Shown here piece by piece: positions 1-14,082 of a DNA stretch of 64,000 nt (positions are counted from its first letter, which is position 1; every line of letters begins with the position of its first letter). The DNA comes from Dryas octopetala (lineage: Eukaryota; Streptophyta; Magnoliopsida; Rosales; Rosaceae). The notes under the pieces are model-generated. The model saw only the letters and a list, made by a program, of their open reading frames with translations, ran no database searches and was not told the origin of the DNA. The translations under genes were made by a program, and so were the position numbers. Location: positions 1,428,501 to 1,492,500 of the forward strand of contig OY992839.1 in assembly GCA_963921425.1 (NCBI GenBank). The letters run 5' to 3'.

Positions 1-527
1 TGTCCCTTATCACAAAACTGAGCCTTTGCACCATAAAACTTCTTCCCAAAGATGTGCTCTCTTTTAGCAATGAAAGTGGCATTGGAGCCAACAACTGGGT
101 CTTTGAAAGCCTCCCTTTTCAAGTCCCCAAGAAGTAGAACCATTTCATGGTTGAACATAACAGCTAAATAAAACCTCTCTACTGGCTCAGGTCCTGAACC
201 AAATTTAGCATTGGTTAAGTCCCAACAAATATCAATTTTGCTAGAATCCACCTCTAAATTCCTGCACCCTTTTCTCTTGGAGAAGAGCCATGGCTTTATA
301 TCAACCTTACAGAGGCACTGACTGGCTGCATCATCTATTTCAATGCTAAGGCCTTGACCCATTAAATTTTTGGTCCATGTGACAGTAATCAAGCACAAAC
401 GGCCGCGTAGTTTGCACTGATAGACACAAGAAACCAAGTTCTGAGCAATTTTTGTGGTTCTTGATGATGATGAAGAATCAGCAACTTGAACACCATTTTC
501 ACCAAAACAAGAAGGAAAGTCCCTCAT
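1..527 (-). CDS. DUF868 family protein, 3' part outside window
   Basis: Reading the minus strand from the ATG at 527 gives an open frame of about 175 codons that starts MRDFPSCFGENGVQVADSSS and continues to the window edge without an intron. The Ser-rich leader followed by the segment NLVSCVYQCKLRG and a long run with CWDLTNAKFGSGPEP and FYLAVMFNHEMVLLLGD matches the plant-specific DUF868 family, whose members are about 300 residues and usually single-exon. The biochemical function of the family is unknown. The C-terminal part lies beyond base 1. A TATA-like stretch on the minus strand near 630-640 fits a core promoter about 100 bases upstream of the ATG. The family call rests on memory of the conserved segments; I could not run an alignment. 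Confidence 0.8.
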   Translation of the reverse strand, partial: MRDFPSCFGENGVQVADSSSSSRTTKIAQNLVSCVYQCKLRGRLCLITVTWTKNLMGQGLSIEIDDAASQCLCKVDIKPWLFSKRKGCRNLEVDSSKIDICWDLTNAKFGSGPEPVERFYLAVMFNHEMVLLLGDLKREAFKDPVVGSNATFIAKREHIFGKKFYGAKAQFCDKG

Positions 528-990
528 GATCATATATATACCAACAAAGATGACTAATTTCTTTCTGAATCTTGCTGATTTCGTTAAGAACTTGAGGTGA
601 AAAGGAAAGAATGCAGGCAGAGGCAGTATATAAATTGATACACAGAGAAAGGGACTTCTACCTTAAGAGCCCATCATTCAGATGATCCAAACCCAGCTTC
701 TGAATGCTTCAGGTTTATCTGGGTGTCTGCTTCTTGAGGCCCATAGATAGATTTGATAATCACTGGCAATGTTTGTGACCACTGCAACTGAAGAAACACC
801 CAAAAGTTTTGATGAGAATTAAAAACTGATTTGATAGTGAAGGTATGGGCAGAGAAGAGTAGAGAGCTTAAGTCACATGGGATGAATAAGAAATGCCTGA
901 ATATGAAATAAACGGCAAATCCCAACAGGGTATTATTTTGCTGGAAAAGGCTGGTTTACAGATTACGTTACACAAATGCCCAAAAGAAAA

Positions 991-993
<3 letters not shown>

Positions 994-1030
<37 letters not shown>
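994..1030. repeat. (CT)n microsatellite
   Basis: About 18 uninterrupted CT units lie upstream of the DUF868 gene, followed by a short CA-rich tract. Arg/Glu open frames across it come from the repeat and are not genes. Confidence 0.95.
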
Positions 1031-1033
<3 letters not shown>

Positions 1034-2309
1034 CACACACATATTTGCACTCTTTCTTTTGTCCATAATTAAAAGAATCATAATGGGGCCTCCCTTTAAC
1101 TGACATTACACATGCATTAGAGCCGAAAACACAAAGATTGCAGCCCAAAAACGCCAACTTTTGAAAATTTCTCCCACCATGGAAATCGTTTTTTGCTTTT
1201 CTATAATTGTTTGTCACCTTTGCCAAGTAAGACAAAACAAAATTTCTTTGGCAGCAATGTAACAAATTTAAAAGTTGTTCTCTTAAAGTGAAAAAGGAGC
1301 AGACACCATAATGGAAAAATTACATGCTTGTATAAAACAATGGGCATTTACCTGGCTGGTGTAATATCCACTAGTTATGCAAAGCATTTCTATTCTTTTA
1401 CTTATACCATCCATGAGTTATACTTGTTCTGTTTTCTTCTCTAGCAACATAGCTTCACGCCTTCAACAGAGTTAGTATAGCCCATATCTTGGCATATAAT
1501 ACACAATTGCTTACTTAATGGCAAGGAAAATGGAGAGGGTCTAGGACAGTAGGGCTCTTAGTCTTAGCTGGGGTCCTACAGTTATGGACATTAACTTGTA
1601 GGCGCAGTTGCCTTTTGACCAAAGCCACTCAGAAGACCAAGACTTGCCTAATGTGGTACCAAATTCATGACTCTCTCAATCAGACCCAGAATTCCTTTTT
1701 GCTTTTTGGGTAGACATCTATTAATCGAAGTCCAGCAACAGGATTACACACTCCACTATGGTCCTTTCTTTTCTCTTTTTGGTTGGTAGGAAAGCACTCA
1801 ATTATGATCATATATATGGCTGTTATGGGACTTGATTATCTTTGTAAAGATTTAAGACTTTTTTCATATGCTAGCTAATAGCAAAGAGCCCCTGCAAATT
1901 TAATGGGGGTTGGTTTTGTCGTCTACTTATAGTGCTATTATTTTAAGCAACATTTTAATACTTTGTTAAAGCCCTTGCTTATGGTGAATGCATGAGACAT
2001 GGGGTTTTTACTTTGTTGAATATATAGATAGATAGATATTTCTGTAGCTGACTGCTCACTAGGAAAAATCATTTCTTGACAACTTGGAGATGGGGTGCCC
2101 CCACCTTGCACAAATTGATTAAACGAACCTACACTAGATTATGGAATGGGCCTACTCTGTGAATTTGGTAAAAGAAATGATAGATTACTCTCTCTGATTG
2201 AAATTTAAGCTTAACAGACAGTTAAGATGTTGTCTGCACTCATCTTCATCTTACTTAAGAGAGCAGCAATTTTTTCTGACAAACCCATCATTCAAATTGA
2301 CCATTTCAT

Positions 2310-2310
<1 letters not shown>

Positions 2311-2375
<65 letters not shown>
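2311..2375. repeat. Long (CT)n microsatellite
   Basis: About 32 uninterrupted CT dinucleotides are followed by an imperfect CTCCCT tail. Open frames of 89 and 143 codons across it encode Leu-Ser repeats and are artefacts of the repeat. Confidence 0.97.
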
Positions 2376-2379
<4 letters not shown>

Positions 2380-3913
2380 CCCTCTCCCTCATGCTTGCGT
2401 GACCTTGTTGGTCAATTTGCCTCCCTCCATGAGTATCTATTATACCTTCTTAATTCTTCCTGCATAATTGTAATAATGAATGTAAACCACTTTGCCGTTT
2501 ATGATCAAAGGTTGAATTTGAAGCTCTCACCTTTCAAATTAATTAACCTTCTCAACATGTTTTGCCAGCCCATCACTCTCCCATGTGCTGAAAGCTCCAA
2601 CCCATCTAAGATGTATGACCCACACAGTCACCCTTATCAGCATCAACTCCTCAAGTGAGTTTTATTTTTAGGCAAACGTGAAATTTTTCATGGCTAACCC
2701 AATGAATCCATGAAATCAAAGCTGAATATTATGTAGGGCCTGTAGGTACTCGATTATATCTAAAACAGAGGTCAACAAAGTTTGATTGCATGTCTTCAAT
2801 ATAAAGGTCATCAATAATGAAAAGAAGGATGCAGGGCACTCATGCAACCTGAGCAACTATCACCTTTGAACCACATGAAATAATTGGTCACCCCTTACAT
2901 TATCTTAAGGAGTCTCACATCAGTGTTTACTGAGCATTCATGCGCATGCCTGTAAGGATATGCATTCAAGCTTGTATCTTTCTTAATCTATTGACCAACA
3001 AGTTATGAGCATGCAAACCATTTATAATATCATGGCAGGAGAAATGTATGGCAACTAACCCCCTTCACACACAAAGTCGTAGGCCTGAATTTGTCACCCA
3101 CTAAAAAACAACCTAGGCAGTTGGGTCAAAGATAATGGCAGGATGTTTGTAGTTCTCTTTATACCTTTGGGTTTTGAAGGCAGACGCATTTCAGCATTTG
3201 TTTTAATATAGGTCTAACATATGAATATGAAGCGGGTTCAAAAGCTTGCACTTCACAGCTAAAAGGTTCAATATGATGAAAAGTCTCCACTGTTGTCAAA
3301 TACAGAGGTAATTTTCCAAATTTGATCATATAACTACATACATTAAGCTTTAACTGTTACCCTTATGACGAAATTAAGACTGAAAACTTAAGCAAGAAGC
3401 GCACCCAGCCACCTATCATCTTGTATTTCATTATCTCCACCAATATCTTTTTCCCATCATAATAATCCCAGTTAACATGCTCAAAACTGTCTACCCAATG
3501 CTTTAGCGGTGATGTTTGTGTTGTTGCACACAAAACCTAAGATTCCAATAGTGAGCTTCAAGCTTCTAAATCCTCTAAATATCTCAACTTCGGATATCGA
3601 ACACTTTCCAGTAGCATAAGTAGACTGCAATTTCCAACTGCATAGAATTGTGATTATTGATTAAATAGTGAACACATCATAAAGTATTAAAAAAAAAAAA
3701 AAAAAAAGGAAGAAAATAGCTTCAGATGAACAAATAATCTTGTTCATGGTTCTATTCTAAGTACAAAGGGTCCATCTAGATTTCTTGATACACTCAGAAA
3801 TTTAGCAAAACTAATACAATTTGATTTGTTTTTCACTAGAAAAACTATAAAGAAAAAGAAACAGCATAAACTTCAAAACCAAACAACCCTCCCACCTCCA
3901 CTCAACCAAAAAG

Positions 3914-3958
3914 AGGGGGAGGGGAGGGGGGGGGGGGGGGAGAAGAGGGGGAAGAGAG
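3914..3958 (+). repeat. G-rich tract with a 15-base G run
   Basis: The plus strand carries consecutive G runs of 5, 4 and 15 bases (the last at 3926-3940) and then further G runs within a purine tract. This pattern can form a G-quadruplex on the plus strand. It lies about 1.1 kb downstream of the NKAP-like stop. No function can be read from sequence. Confidence 0.85.
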
Positions 3959-5045
3959 AAAAAAATCAAAGACCAAAAAGTATATATGAAAGGGAAGAGG
4001 AGAACCCTCATTTAGCTTCATGAACATGAATACCTCCCAATCACCACCAACCATCCTTGTAAGTCCCCCTATATACACTAGATCAGAAAGACACACAAAA
4101 AACAATCACTGAAAAGTACTAGAACTCCATTGCATGTCCCTAATTTGAAGAACGCATACAAATGACTCAACTACACTGGTATTCTGACTAAAGGCCCCTA
4201 GTACTTTTCTCAGTACATTTCCATTTCTCTAAATTCTGTCGACCAGGTTCTATCCCTGATATTTTAGCACTTTAGGTCGTCTCCATCTAATTCACTTAAA
4301 AAAACTAACTCGAATAGACATATACAGATACTCATCTGATTCAGTTATTACATATTATGTGAACAAAATCATCCCAGCTCCTTTCTTCCTTATGCATGAA
4401 CTATCAAATTCAAACTAGAAAAAAAGGTTCCGGCATAAAAATGCTCCCTCCTGACCATTTATAATCTCAGTTATCACACAAGGAGCTATCCCTCTTTAAA
4501 GAACTTTCTATCCAGAATTACCCTTATGTTTACCCATCTGTAATTCACCATCTCCTTCTGAAAGAAATAGAAGAAACAGAAACATAAAGTGCAATACATG
4601 CCTTCAGAGAAATCAAAAGCAACTCAATGGCAGGTGATGAATGGGTTAATTGCAAGATCATCAGTTTCTAGACTATATTATTTCATATAAACTCTAAAAA
4701 GAAGAGGAAAAACGTTTAAGCACCATCAATGAGACAAAAACCATCAACTACAAGAATGACTGTTTAGATTCAACTTCTTGATAATTTAATCAAAATTAAA
4801 AAGTAAACAAAATTGTTGGAAAAGTGAACCCTGAGAATTTGCACGGACTGATAACTAGCTATGCAAACATTAGCTTGGTTGGTTTCCACAATTTGATATC
4901 TAATGCATTAAAAGATACTAACTTTAAGCACTGAAATAGAAGATAAAACAAACCAAAGCATCCAAATCAATAGTACTCAAAATCAAACATAGTTCATGAA
5001 AGAAGAAAAAAGAAACAACTCAGATAGCAATAAACATACATGAAA

Positions 5046-7547
<2,502 letters not shown>

Positions 7548-7558
7548 CATATATCAAA

Positions 7559-8099
7559 GAGGGCTGTTATTTGCACACCCCTCTTAAAAAAAAAAAAAAA
7601 AAAACCCAACACTCACACACCCTATGTCAACCACGCCGAGTAGCCCACCACCGTCGGCGACCACCCGACCCTTTCCATGCCCCTCTCTCCTCTCTTTTTT
7701 TCTCTCTCTTTCTCTCATTCCCCCTCTCTTCTCTCCCTTTCTTTGTGTGTATCCAGCCCCTGCAAATTTTTTTTTTTGAAGGATTTGGTTGTTTGCAGGG
7801 CCAGAAGAGAGAGAGAAGAGGGGCTGGGTTAGGTTTTGGGGAGAGAAAAAGAGGAGGGGGAGAAGAGACTGGGAGGTGGCGGGGAGAGAGGAGCTGAAGA
7901 AGAGAGGAGAGGAGGGGAGGGGGGAAGGTGGTCGAGGTGGGAAGAAGAAGAAGAAGAAGAATAAGAGATGAGGATGGGGTGTGTGGGTGAGGGAAGAAGA
8001 AAGAGAGGGAAAGAGGGGCAAGGTGGTCTTCTCCTTTGAGTTTTTTATTTTTTTAGAAAATGTGTGCAAAAAATAAAAAAATGGTGTGCAAATACCAGT
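7559..8099. mobile_element. MITE-like element with 11-bp target duplication, purine/pyrimidine-biased
   Basis: Inverted ends read GTTATTTGCACACC on the left and, reversed and complemented, GGTATTTGCACACC on the right. The element is flanked by the 11-base direct repeat CATATATCAAA at 7548-7558 and 8100-8110. That pair of features marks an insertion of about 541 bases. The 9-11 base duplication length points to a Mutator-like origin, though the inverted ends are short. The interior is odd: the left half is almost pure pyrimidine (about 7680-7745) and the right half almost pure purine (about 7801-8000), so the two can partly pair. No transposase is present. It ends about 35 bases before the RPS24 promoter motifs. 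Long Arg/Glu frames inside are compositional artefacts. Confidence 0.7.
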
Positions 8100-8132
8100 C
8101 ATATATCAAATTAACGGGTCATACAGATTATA

Positions 8133-8218
8133 ATTGGGCCGGGACTATTATGTTGGAGATCGGCCCAATAAATCAGATACCGCTCTATATCATGTACAGT
8201 CCAATTCGCAAACCCTAA
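8133..8218 (+). promoter_or_regulatory. RPS24 promoter motifs: two site II elements and a telo-box
   Basis: TTGGGCC at about 8134 and GGCCCAATAA at 8162 are site II (TGGGCY) motifs bound by TCP factors. AAACCCTAA at 8210-8218 is a telo-box. This combination is the established signature of plant ribosomal protein promoters and lies 90-175 bases upstream of the RPS24 ATG. Confidence 0.75.
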
Positions 8219-8305
8219 AACCTCTCAATACCTCTTTCGCAAAACGCGCAAAGCTCGCACAGACAGTCCCAAGCGAAAGAAGAGCGGAGGCGCAAAGAGA
8301 CAGCC

Positions 8306-10045
8306 ATGGCAGACAGCAAGGCGGTGACGATCCGTACGAGGAAGTTCATGACAAACCGTCTTCTTTCGAGGAAGCAATTCGTGAGTCTTCTAGCTACTAC
8401 CCTTGTTTGGTTAACTAGAAAATGTAGAAAAACAAGGAAAAGAACCAAAAACTTATCTGTCATAAGTGCATTTGCAACTTTGCCTTGCTATTATATGGAA
8501 CTGTAAACCTAGCTTATATTTTGTATGAGCCTGAGAAATGAAGTACCCAGATGTGTGTTTTCTACATGGCTAGCTGGATTTACTTTGTGTGTGTGTGTTT
8601 TTTTTTTTTTTTGATGCAGGTCATCGATGTTCTACATCCAGGCAGACCAAATGTTTCCAAGGTTTGGTTTCTGTCTTTTAGCCAATGGACCTTTGATTTT
8701 CATGCGCTTTGTTATCGTATTTTCGTCGTTGTTGCTTCGGTCAATGTGTTTATTTGATATTACTTGCAACTACAAAGTAGGAACTGTGTACCACCTCTCA
8801 TTTCTTTTTGAAATGAGAGAAAAAAAAAAGTTAAGTCATGGGGTTGCCCAATTTTTAGGACTGTTTTACTGATGATAATATAGGTTTTGTAGAGCTCAAT
8901 GTTATTTAATAAGTCTACAGAAAGGGTTTGAAGCTTACAGGTTTGGGTTGGTAACTTTGTTGTTACCAATATCTTCTGCCTCTAATTTCATAGTTTAAAC
9001 TTGTCAGATCTATATTTTTGTGGGTTTTATTTTGTTAGTTGATGGATTGTTCAATTGTCAATTAAAATGAAAATCTGTTTCCTCTCATAATGAAGGCAGA
9101 GCTGAAGGAGAAACTAGCAAGGTTGTACGAAGTGAAGGATCCAAATGCCATCTTTGTTTTCAAGTTCCGCACACATTTTGGAGGTGGAAAGTCCACTGGT
9201 TTTGGTTTGATTTATGATTCCGTAGAGAATGCCAAGAAGTATGAGCCAAAGTACAGGCTGATCAGGGTAACTTTATCATCCTTTTCTCCTATCCCATTCT
9301 ATGTAACTGCATTTTTTATGTGTGGACCTCTTTAAGTCTGCTGATTAGTCAATTTTGATCATCTATTACTGGTTTTGGAATGGGTCCATATATTTGCTTA
9401 TGAAACTTTTGACTTTAATGTGTCTGGTCACTGCTTCTCGTATGTTTCTAGTGTTCCCTGTTGGGGGGACTAATCTGAAGTATTGCTTCTTGTATGTTTC
9501 TAATGTTACAAAAGCTGGCTTTGCAATTCCTTGATGAGTTAACTGATAATTGGCTATGCCAAATGATGATACCATGGTTTCACAGTCTATAGGTATCTCT
9601 TAATGAAAGAATCAATATTTGGTATGGCATGAAATACAAAGACTTGTCTTTTGGACCTTATATGTACAGAAATCTCTCTCTCTCTCTCTGCCCCTCCCTC
9701 TCTTTGTATCTATTTATCTCTGTCTCTCAAGCTTGGCTACTCGTGCAGAATGGACTGGATACAAAGGTGGAAAAGTCAAGGAAGCAACTGAAGGAAAGGA
9801 AGAACAGAGCCAAGAAGATCCGTGGAGTAAAGAAGGTAAGAAACATTGTTATTCTTTTGTGGAGGTAGTGTATCTTTTTGGCATCTCAGGCTGCCAAGCT
9901 TGTGGATTTTTTTTTTTGGAACGTTCCATGTTTTCAGTTCACTGTTTTACAGTAATGCTAATGCTTTCTTGATTTGGTTAATGTTTGCAAATATGATGTG
10001 CAGACCAAGGCTGGTGATGCTGCCAAGGCCGGGAAGAAGAAATGA
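8306..10045 (+). CDS. RPS24: 40S ribosomal protein S24 (eS24)
   Basis: Five coding exons can be placed: 8306-8380, 8620-8661, 9096-9266, 9749-9835 and 10004-10045. All junctions are GT-AG and phase 0. The joined frame encodes 138 residues, normal for plant eS24. It starts [20 protein letters not shown], continues through [14 protein letters not shown], then [20 protein letters not shown] and [20 protein letters not shown], and ends in a Lys/Ala tail ([12 protein letters not shown]). eS24 is a structural protein of the cytosolic small ribosomal subunit. The last exon and 3' UTR were copied into the spacer downstream (11676-11960). Confidence 0.97.
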
Positions 10046-10969
10046 GCTTCTACATGTTTTGGGGTTGCATGTGTGCGCAGTGGGTTTTGTATCATCAGCC
10101 TCTCTGCCTTTTCCCCCACTGTTATTCATTTCTCTGTTTTCATTTGTTAGTGAAGCTAAAATTTTGGGATATTTTAATTATTATGGAAGTGGCTTATGAT
10201 GCTTTAGGGAGTTGCGGAATTTAATGTATGTTCCATCTATTTGATAAGGATTTAAGACTATAGGCTGTTGAGATTGACTTATGAATGTTAAAGATATTGA
10301 ATTTGAGTATTATGATATATCATATCATGACATATATGATTATATATATCATATCGTATCATACATGTTTCTTTTGAGGCTTGAGGCGGGAAGAGAGAGG
10401 ACGAGAGTCTAACTCTGTGTAGAGCAAGTACTCTATTACTAAAGCTACAAATTTCCACCAATCCATGTATATGAAGTCCATTAATCAACATGTTCACATT
10501 GAAATGGAAAGATCTTCCAAACCAACCTTGTTTCAATTTTTCTACATGCCTATCAGCCTATGTGTATGTCCCTTCAACCTTGACATGAAATTCGAATTTA
10601 TAACATTTTTTCCCGCTTTTTTCAGTGATAAAGGGGGCTAAAGCCCAAAAACTTTATAATCAATTTAGAGATATGAATATATGATAAATATCAAAATCCT
10701 AGCCAAGTCTTCAACATAAAGCTCTTAGCAAAGGAGCTTGTTTTGTTCAATCGTTTTAATAAATTCTCTAGTAAGAACATCATGGACCTCCCACAATTTA
10801 TTTTTATTCTCTTATTATTTGACATCACGTACCGCTTTGAAGTTAAATTAAGAAGATAAAGCTCTCTAAAACCCTTGGCCAAAAAAAAAAAAGCTCACTA
10901 AAACCTTGGAATTCCCAAACCCCCCTTTTACTCTGTCTTTCTCCCCCTGAACTCCTCAGTCCTTGACCG

Positions 10970-11675
10970 ATGTCACACACGCCATGACCGAATGGTCCGA
11001 ATCAGTGAAGCTTTTGCTGCACGTGTCTCGCATGACCTCGTGAAACATCAGAATTTCGCTGCATTTGCTGCACTGAGTGATCCTCCGTCAACCATCTCTG
11101 GTAGTGATCTGGTCAGTCCGTACATGTTAAAAAAATTTCACTGATTTTATTTCCCTAAAAGAAAAGAAAAAAAAATCCCTTTTGGGTTAACTCTCCAGAA
11201 AGAAGTTTTTTTAGCTGTAGAGTTTGTGTAATTAAGTTCATGGGAGATTGTGTGTGTAGGTGTGTGTGTGTGTGTGTGTGGTTTGGCATGGCTGCTTGAA
11301 AGCTAAACTGAAACTGGGTTCTCTTGTAATGGTGTGGAGGAATCTGAGAGTCAATTGCTGGGTGATAGATATGCGAAGGAGAGCAATGAGTTGGACGGTG
11401 AGGAGTGTGGAGAAGATGGTGATATGGGTGAGAGTGGAAATGTGGAGTAGGTGAGGTTGGGAAGAAGAGGAGGTGGGTTGTTAATGGCGAGAAAATTGAG
11501 AAAAAGAAAGTGAAGGAAGAAGAGGTGGATGGTGAAACTGCGAGAGTAGCTGGTGTTGGAAAGAAGAGGAGGTGGGTTGATAATGGTGAAGAAATTGATG
11601 CTAATGGCCTTCAGAAATAGAAAGTGAAGGAAGAAGAGGTGGATGGTGAAGTGCAAATTGGTGGTCGGGTTCCAA
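10970..11675 (+). pseudogene. Truncated 5' copy of the IDM1-like gene
   Basis: This stretch repeats the 5' UTR and early coding sequence of the gene at 14460. Both contain GTGAAGCTTTTGCTGCACGT and a GATAGATA-GCGAAGGAGAG block. About 200 bases that include the start codon (matching 14405-14607) are missing, and stop codons interrupt the old frame, so it cannot make the N-terminus. It contains a private internal duplication of about 100 bases: the GAAGAAGAGGAGGTGGGTTG block occurs near 11461 and again near 11560, but only once in the intact gene. It ends abruptly at 11675, where RPS24 sequence begins. Confidence 0.85.
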
Positions 11676-11960
11676 GGCTGCCAAGTCCGGGAAGAAGATA
11701 TGAGCTTCTACATGTTTTAGGGTTGCATCATGTGTTGGCAGCAGGTTTCTGAATCATCAGCCTCTGTGCCTTTTCCCCCACTGTTATTCATTCCCCTATT
11801 TTCTTTTGATGGTGAACATTTGGATATTTGAGTTTCTATCAAGTGCCTTATGAAGTTTTTGCGAGTTGAAGCATGTTCCAACTATTCGACAAGGAAATGT
11901 AAGAGGCTGTTGCGACTGACTTATGAATGTTAATAATATTGAATTGGACAATGAGGTTTA
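11676..11960 (+). pseudogene. Copy of RPS24 last exon and 3' UTR
   Basis: Bases from about 11676 match the RPS24 last exon, including GGGAAGAAGA then ATGAGCTTCTACATGTTTT, and continue through the 3' UTR block CCTTTTCCCCCACTGTTATT to a shared ACTTATGAATGTTAA. Only about 10 codons of RPS24 are present and there is no start. It could still carry a working polyadenylation region, which is inference. Confidence 0.85.
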
Positions 11961-12190
11961 CTTGTATTGTTGGATTTTTCATGGGTCTCACTTCTATTAG
12001 AAATGCAATCAACAAGCCGTGCTTCTTTGCAGCATTGAACCATATATACCATGTTTCGTTTTTTTCTATCAACAATCTCAATCCCCAAGGATTGCTTACC
12101 ATAATAATGTGTCATTGTCTTCAATAATTCACACAAAGAATAGACATAGGCCATCTTTTAGACTCGTTTACTATGCTTGGTGGGTGACAG

Positions 12191-12272
12191 GGTGAGAATC
12201 CAGTGGTTCATGCCCTAGAAGCTCGCATTAATAACTCACCCATTACAAGATCCATTGATCCAAAGCCCTTTG
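12191..12272 (+). other. Orphan exon-like segment, source gene unknown
   Basis: An 82-base open segment is bounded by a good acceptor (GGTGACAG before it) and donor (TTTG followed by GTGAGTG). It reads GENPVVHALEARINNSPITR and then SIDPKPF. Nothing on either side continues the frame, and unit 1 of the duplication has no counterpart. It may be an exon captured from elsewhere. I do not recognise the protein. Confidence 0.4.
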
Positions 12273-12649
12273 GTGAGTGCCTGTCGACCTAAATATAAAT
12301 AAAATGACAACTGTTTCGGTCCAGTTAGGAAACAAGGTTTCAAGTTTTCATGTCCTTTGCTGAGGGTGGACTTCAACAAAATGTCTAGTCCTTTGAAGTG
12401 GGTAAAGGCCAAAATGGTTTCACATTAATACAGAGAATTGGAGTCCTTTGAAGGAATGGAGCTTGTTTTATTCACTCATCTTATATCATTGGTTTCACAT
12501 TGGTTTGTCTTCAGCTTTAGCTTTATAGGAATGGAGCTTGTTTTATTCACTCATCTTATATTTTCTAGTACGAACATCATCTACCTCGTACAATTTGCAT
12601 TCTATAGTCTTGTTATTTGGCATCATATATCACTTCGTAGTTCTTTTTT

Positions 12650-13950
12650 TCTATGAAAATACCACTTTGGATTTAAATGACAAGTGTTTGTTATTAGTTT
12701 CAATTTGATATACATGTTTTTTAATTAATTAATTTTCCATGTTCAGAATGAGAATAATATATGTCTTTCCTATATTTCCATATATAAAAGCATTAACGAT
12801 TCCTTACCAAAAAAAACATTAATGTTTCCTTAACCAAAAAACACTAACGTTTCAAGGAAAAACAGTAACGGACTAGGATCCATTTAATAAGATTTTGAAA
12901 GTTAACCTTTTTTTTTTTGGGCCAGGTTTGAAAGTTAACCCTAATTTTAGAATAAAGATGATTAAAGAAAAAACCATAAAAAATAAAGATTATTGATAAA
13001 ATCCAATAAGTATTTTTAAATATGACGTGAAGCATATCTCCGGATGAACAAAAAGATGAAACAGAATTATGTTACAAGTGTTTGGGATTAGCCAAGTGAT
13101 GAAAAAAATTGGAAGACAATTGTTATGATTATGATAGGTCAAAGATTTGAGAGAAATGTTGAAAGCTCTTTTTTGTTTCATCAAAGACTCTTTTTGCCAT
13201 TTTTTTTGTTTGAATTTTAGAAATATAACTTTATGGTAGTGTTTGAGCTCCCTTTAAGTAGGGTTTGAACTTTCTTTGAGTAGTGCTTGAACTTCTTCAA
13301 GTTATTCTCGAACCCTATTAAGAAATGCTTAAACAAATATTCTATCACTACTCAAGAAGAGCTTTAGTACTTCTCAAGGATTATATTTATAAAATTCTAA
13401 AAAATGAGCTAAATGACTTTGAATGACAACAATTTTGGCTAATTTTCAAAATTTCTCAAAAAACACAGTTAATGCATAGATGCATTTTTATTTTGTAGAT
13501 CAATTTGTGCGATGTTTTATAATTTGAAAGATATAGTGTACGTGCGACAATTGTATATATAAATTTACTTTTTTCACTTTTATATTGTAAAACAGATTTT
13601 TTTAAAATTAATTTGTTAGTTATATATATGATGACAATAAGCGATAAATTGACATAATATTATGAATTTATTCAAACTATAATATGTATATAAATTTTAA
13701 TATTACATTGCGTTGCCGATATTACCGAACTGAAAAGCAGGTGATCAAACCAGCAAAAAACTCACACGCGCACACAAAAGGGTCATATATACAGTATAAT
13801 ATATTTTCAATTGGGATATAATTTATGGAGGGAAACTAGGAATCAGAGTGGGACTGTGCAAGAAAGAAGCGAAAGACAAATTGACCCTATGCGACTATTG
13901 TACACACAAAATACTAAATAAATTGAAAAGCGAAAGAACTATAAGAAGGT
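12650..13950. other. AT-rich spacer present only in duplication unit 2
   Basis: No gene is visible. Around 13220-13330 several imperfect copies of a motif like AGTAGTGCTTGAACTT occur. The region has no counterpart in the shorter duplication unit upstream. Confidence 0.5.
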
Positions 13951-14082
13951 CAAGAAGCTCTCTATTCACTAAAACCTTGAAAATCCCCAACCCCTCTGTC
14001 TTCCTCATCAAACTCAGTCCTCTCTCTCCTTGTCTTTCTCTCTCTAAACCCCTCAATCTCTTTTCTCAGTTTCACATACGCC

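Larger units (their letters stand above)
1031..5045. other. Intergenic, AT-rich, no gene seen
   Basis: Between the DUF868 upstream region and the NKAP-like stop codon I see no conserved protein, splice-consistent exon series or RNA gene. The stretch holds a (CT)n tract near 2311-2375, a poly-A run near 3690-3707 and a G-run near 3914-3958. The last few hundred bases probably include the 3' UTR of the NKAP-like gene. Confidence 0.6.

Noticed and set aside
2198-2658. Two overlapping open frames of 89 and 143 codons
   Set aside because: Their length comes from the (CT)n repeat, which has no stop codons; the flanks show no conserved protein.
7571-8102. Open frames of 60-172 codons with Arg/Glu or Ser/Pro runs
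   Set aside because: They lie inside the purine/pyrimidine-biased insertion and reflect composition.
9540-9600. Possible C/D box snoRNA in RPS24 intron (AATGATGATA)
   Set aside because: A C-box-like motif is present but no D box (CTGA) follows at a suitable distance and no terminal stem is visible.
10970-11675. A second functional IDM1-like gene
   Set aside because: The start codon region is deleted, stops interrupt the frame, and the sequence ends at a junction with RPS24.
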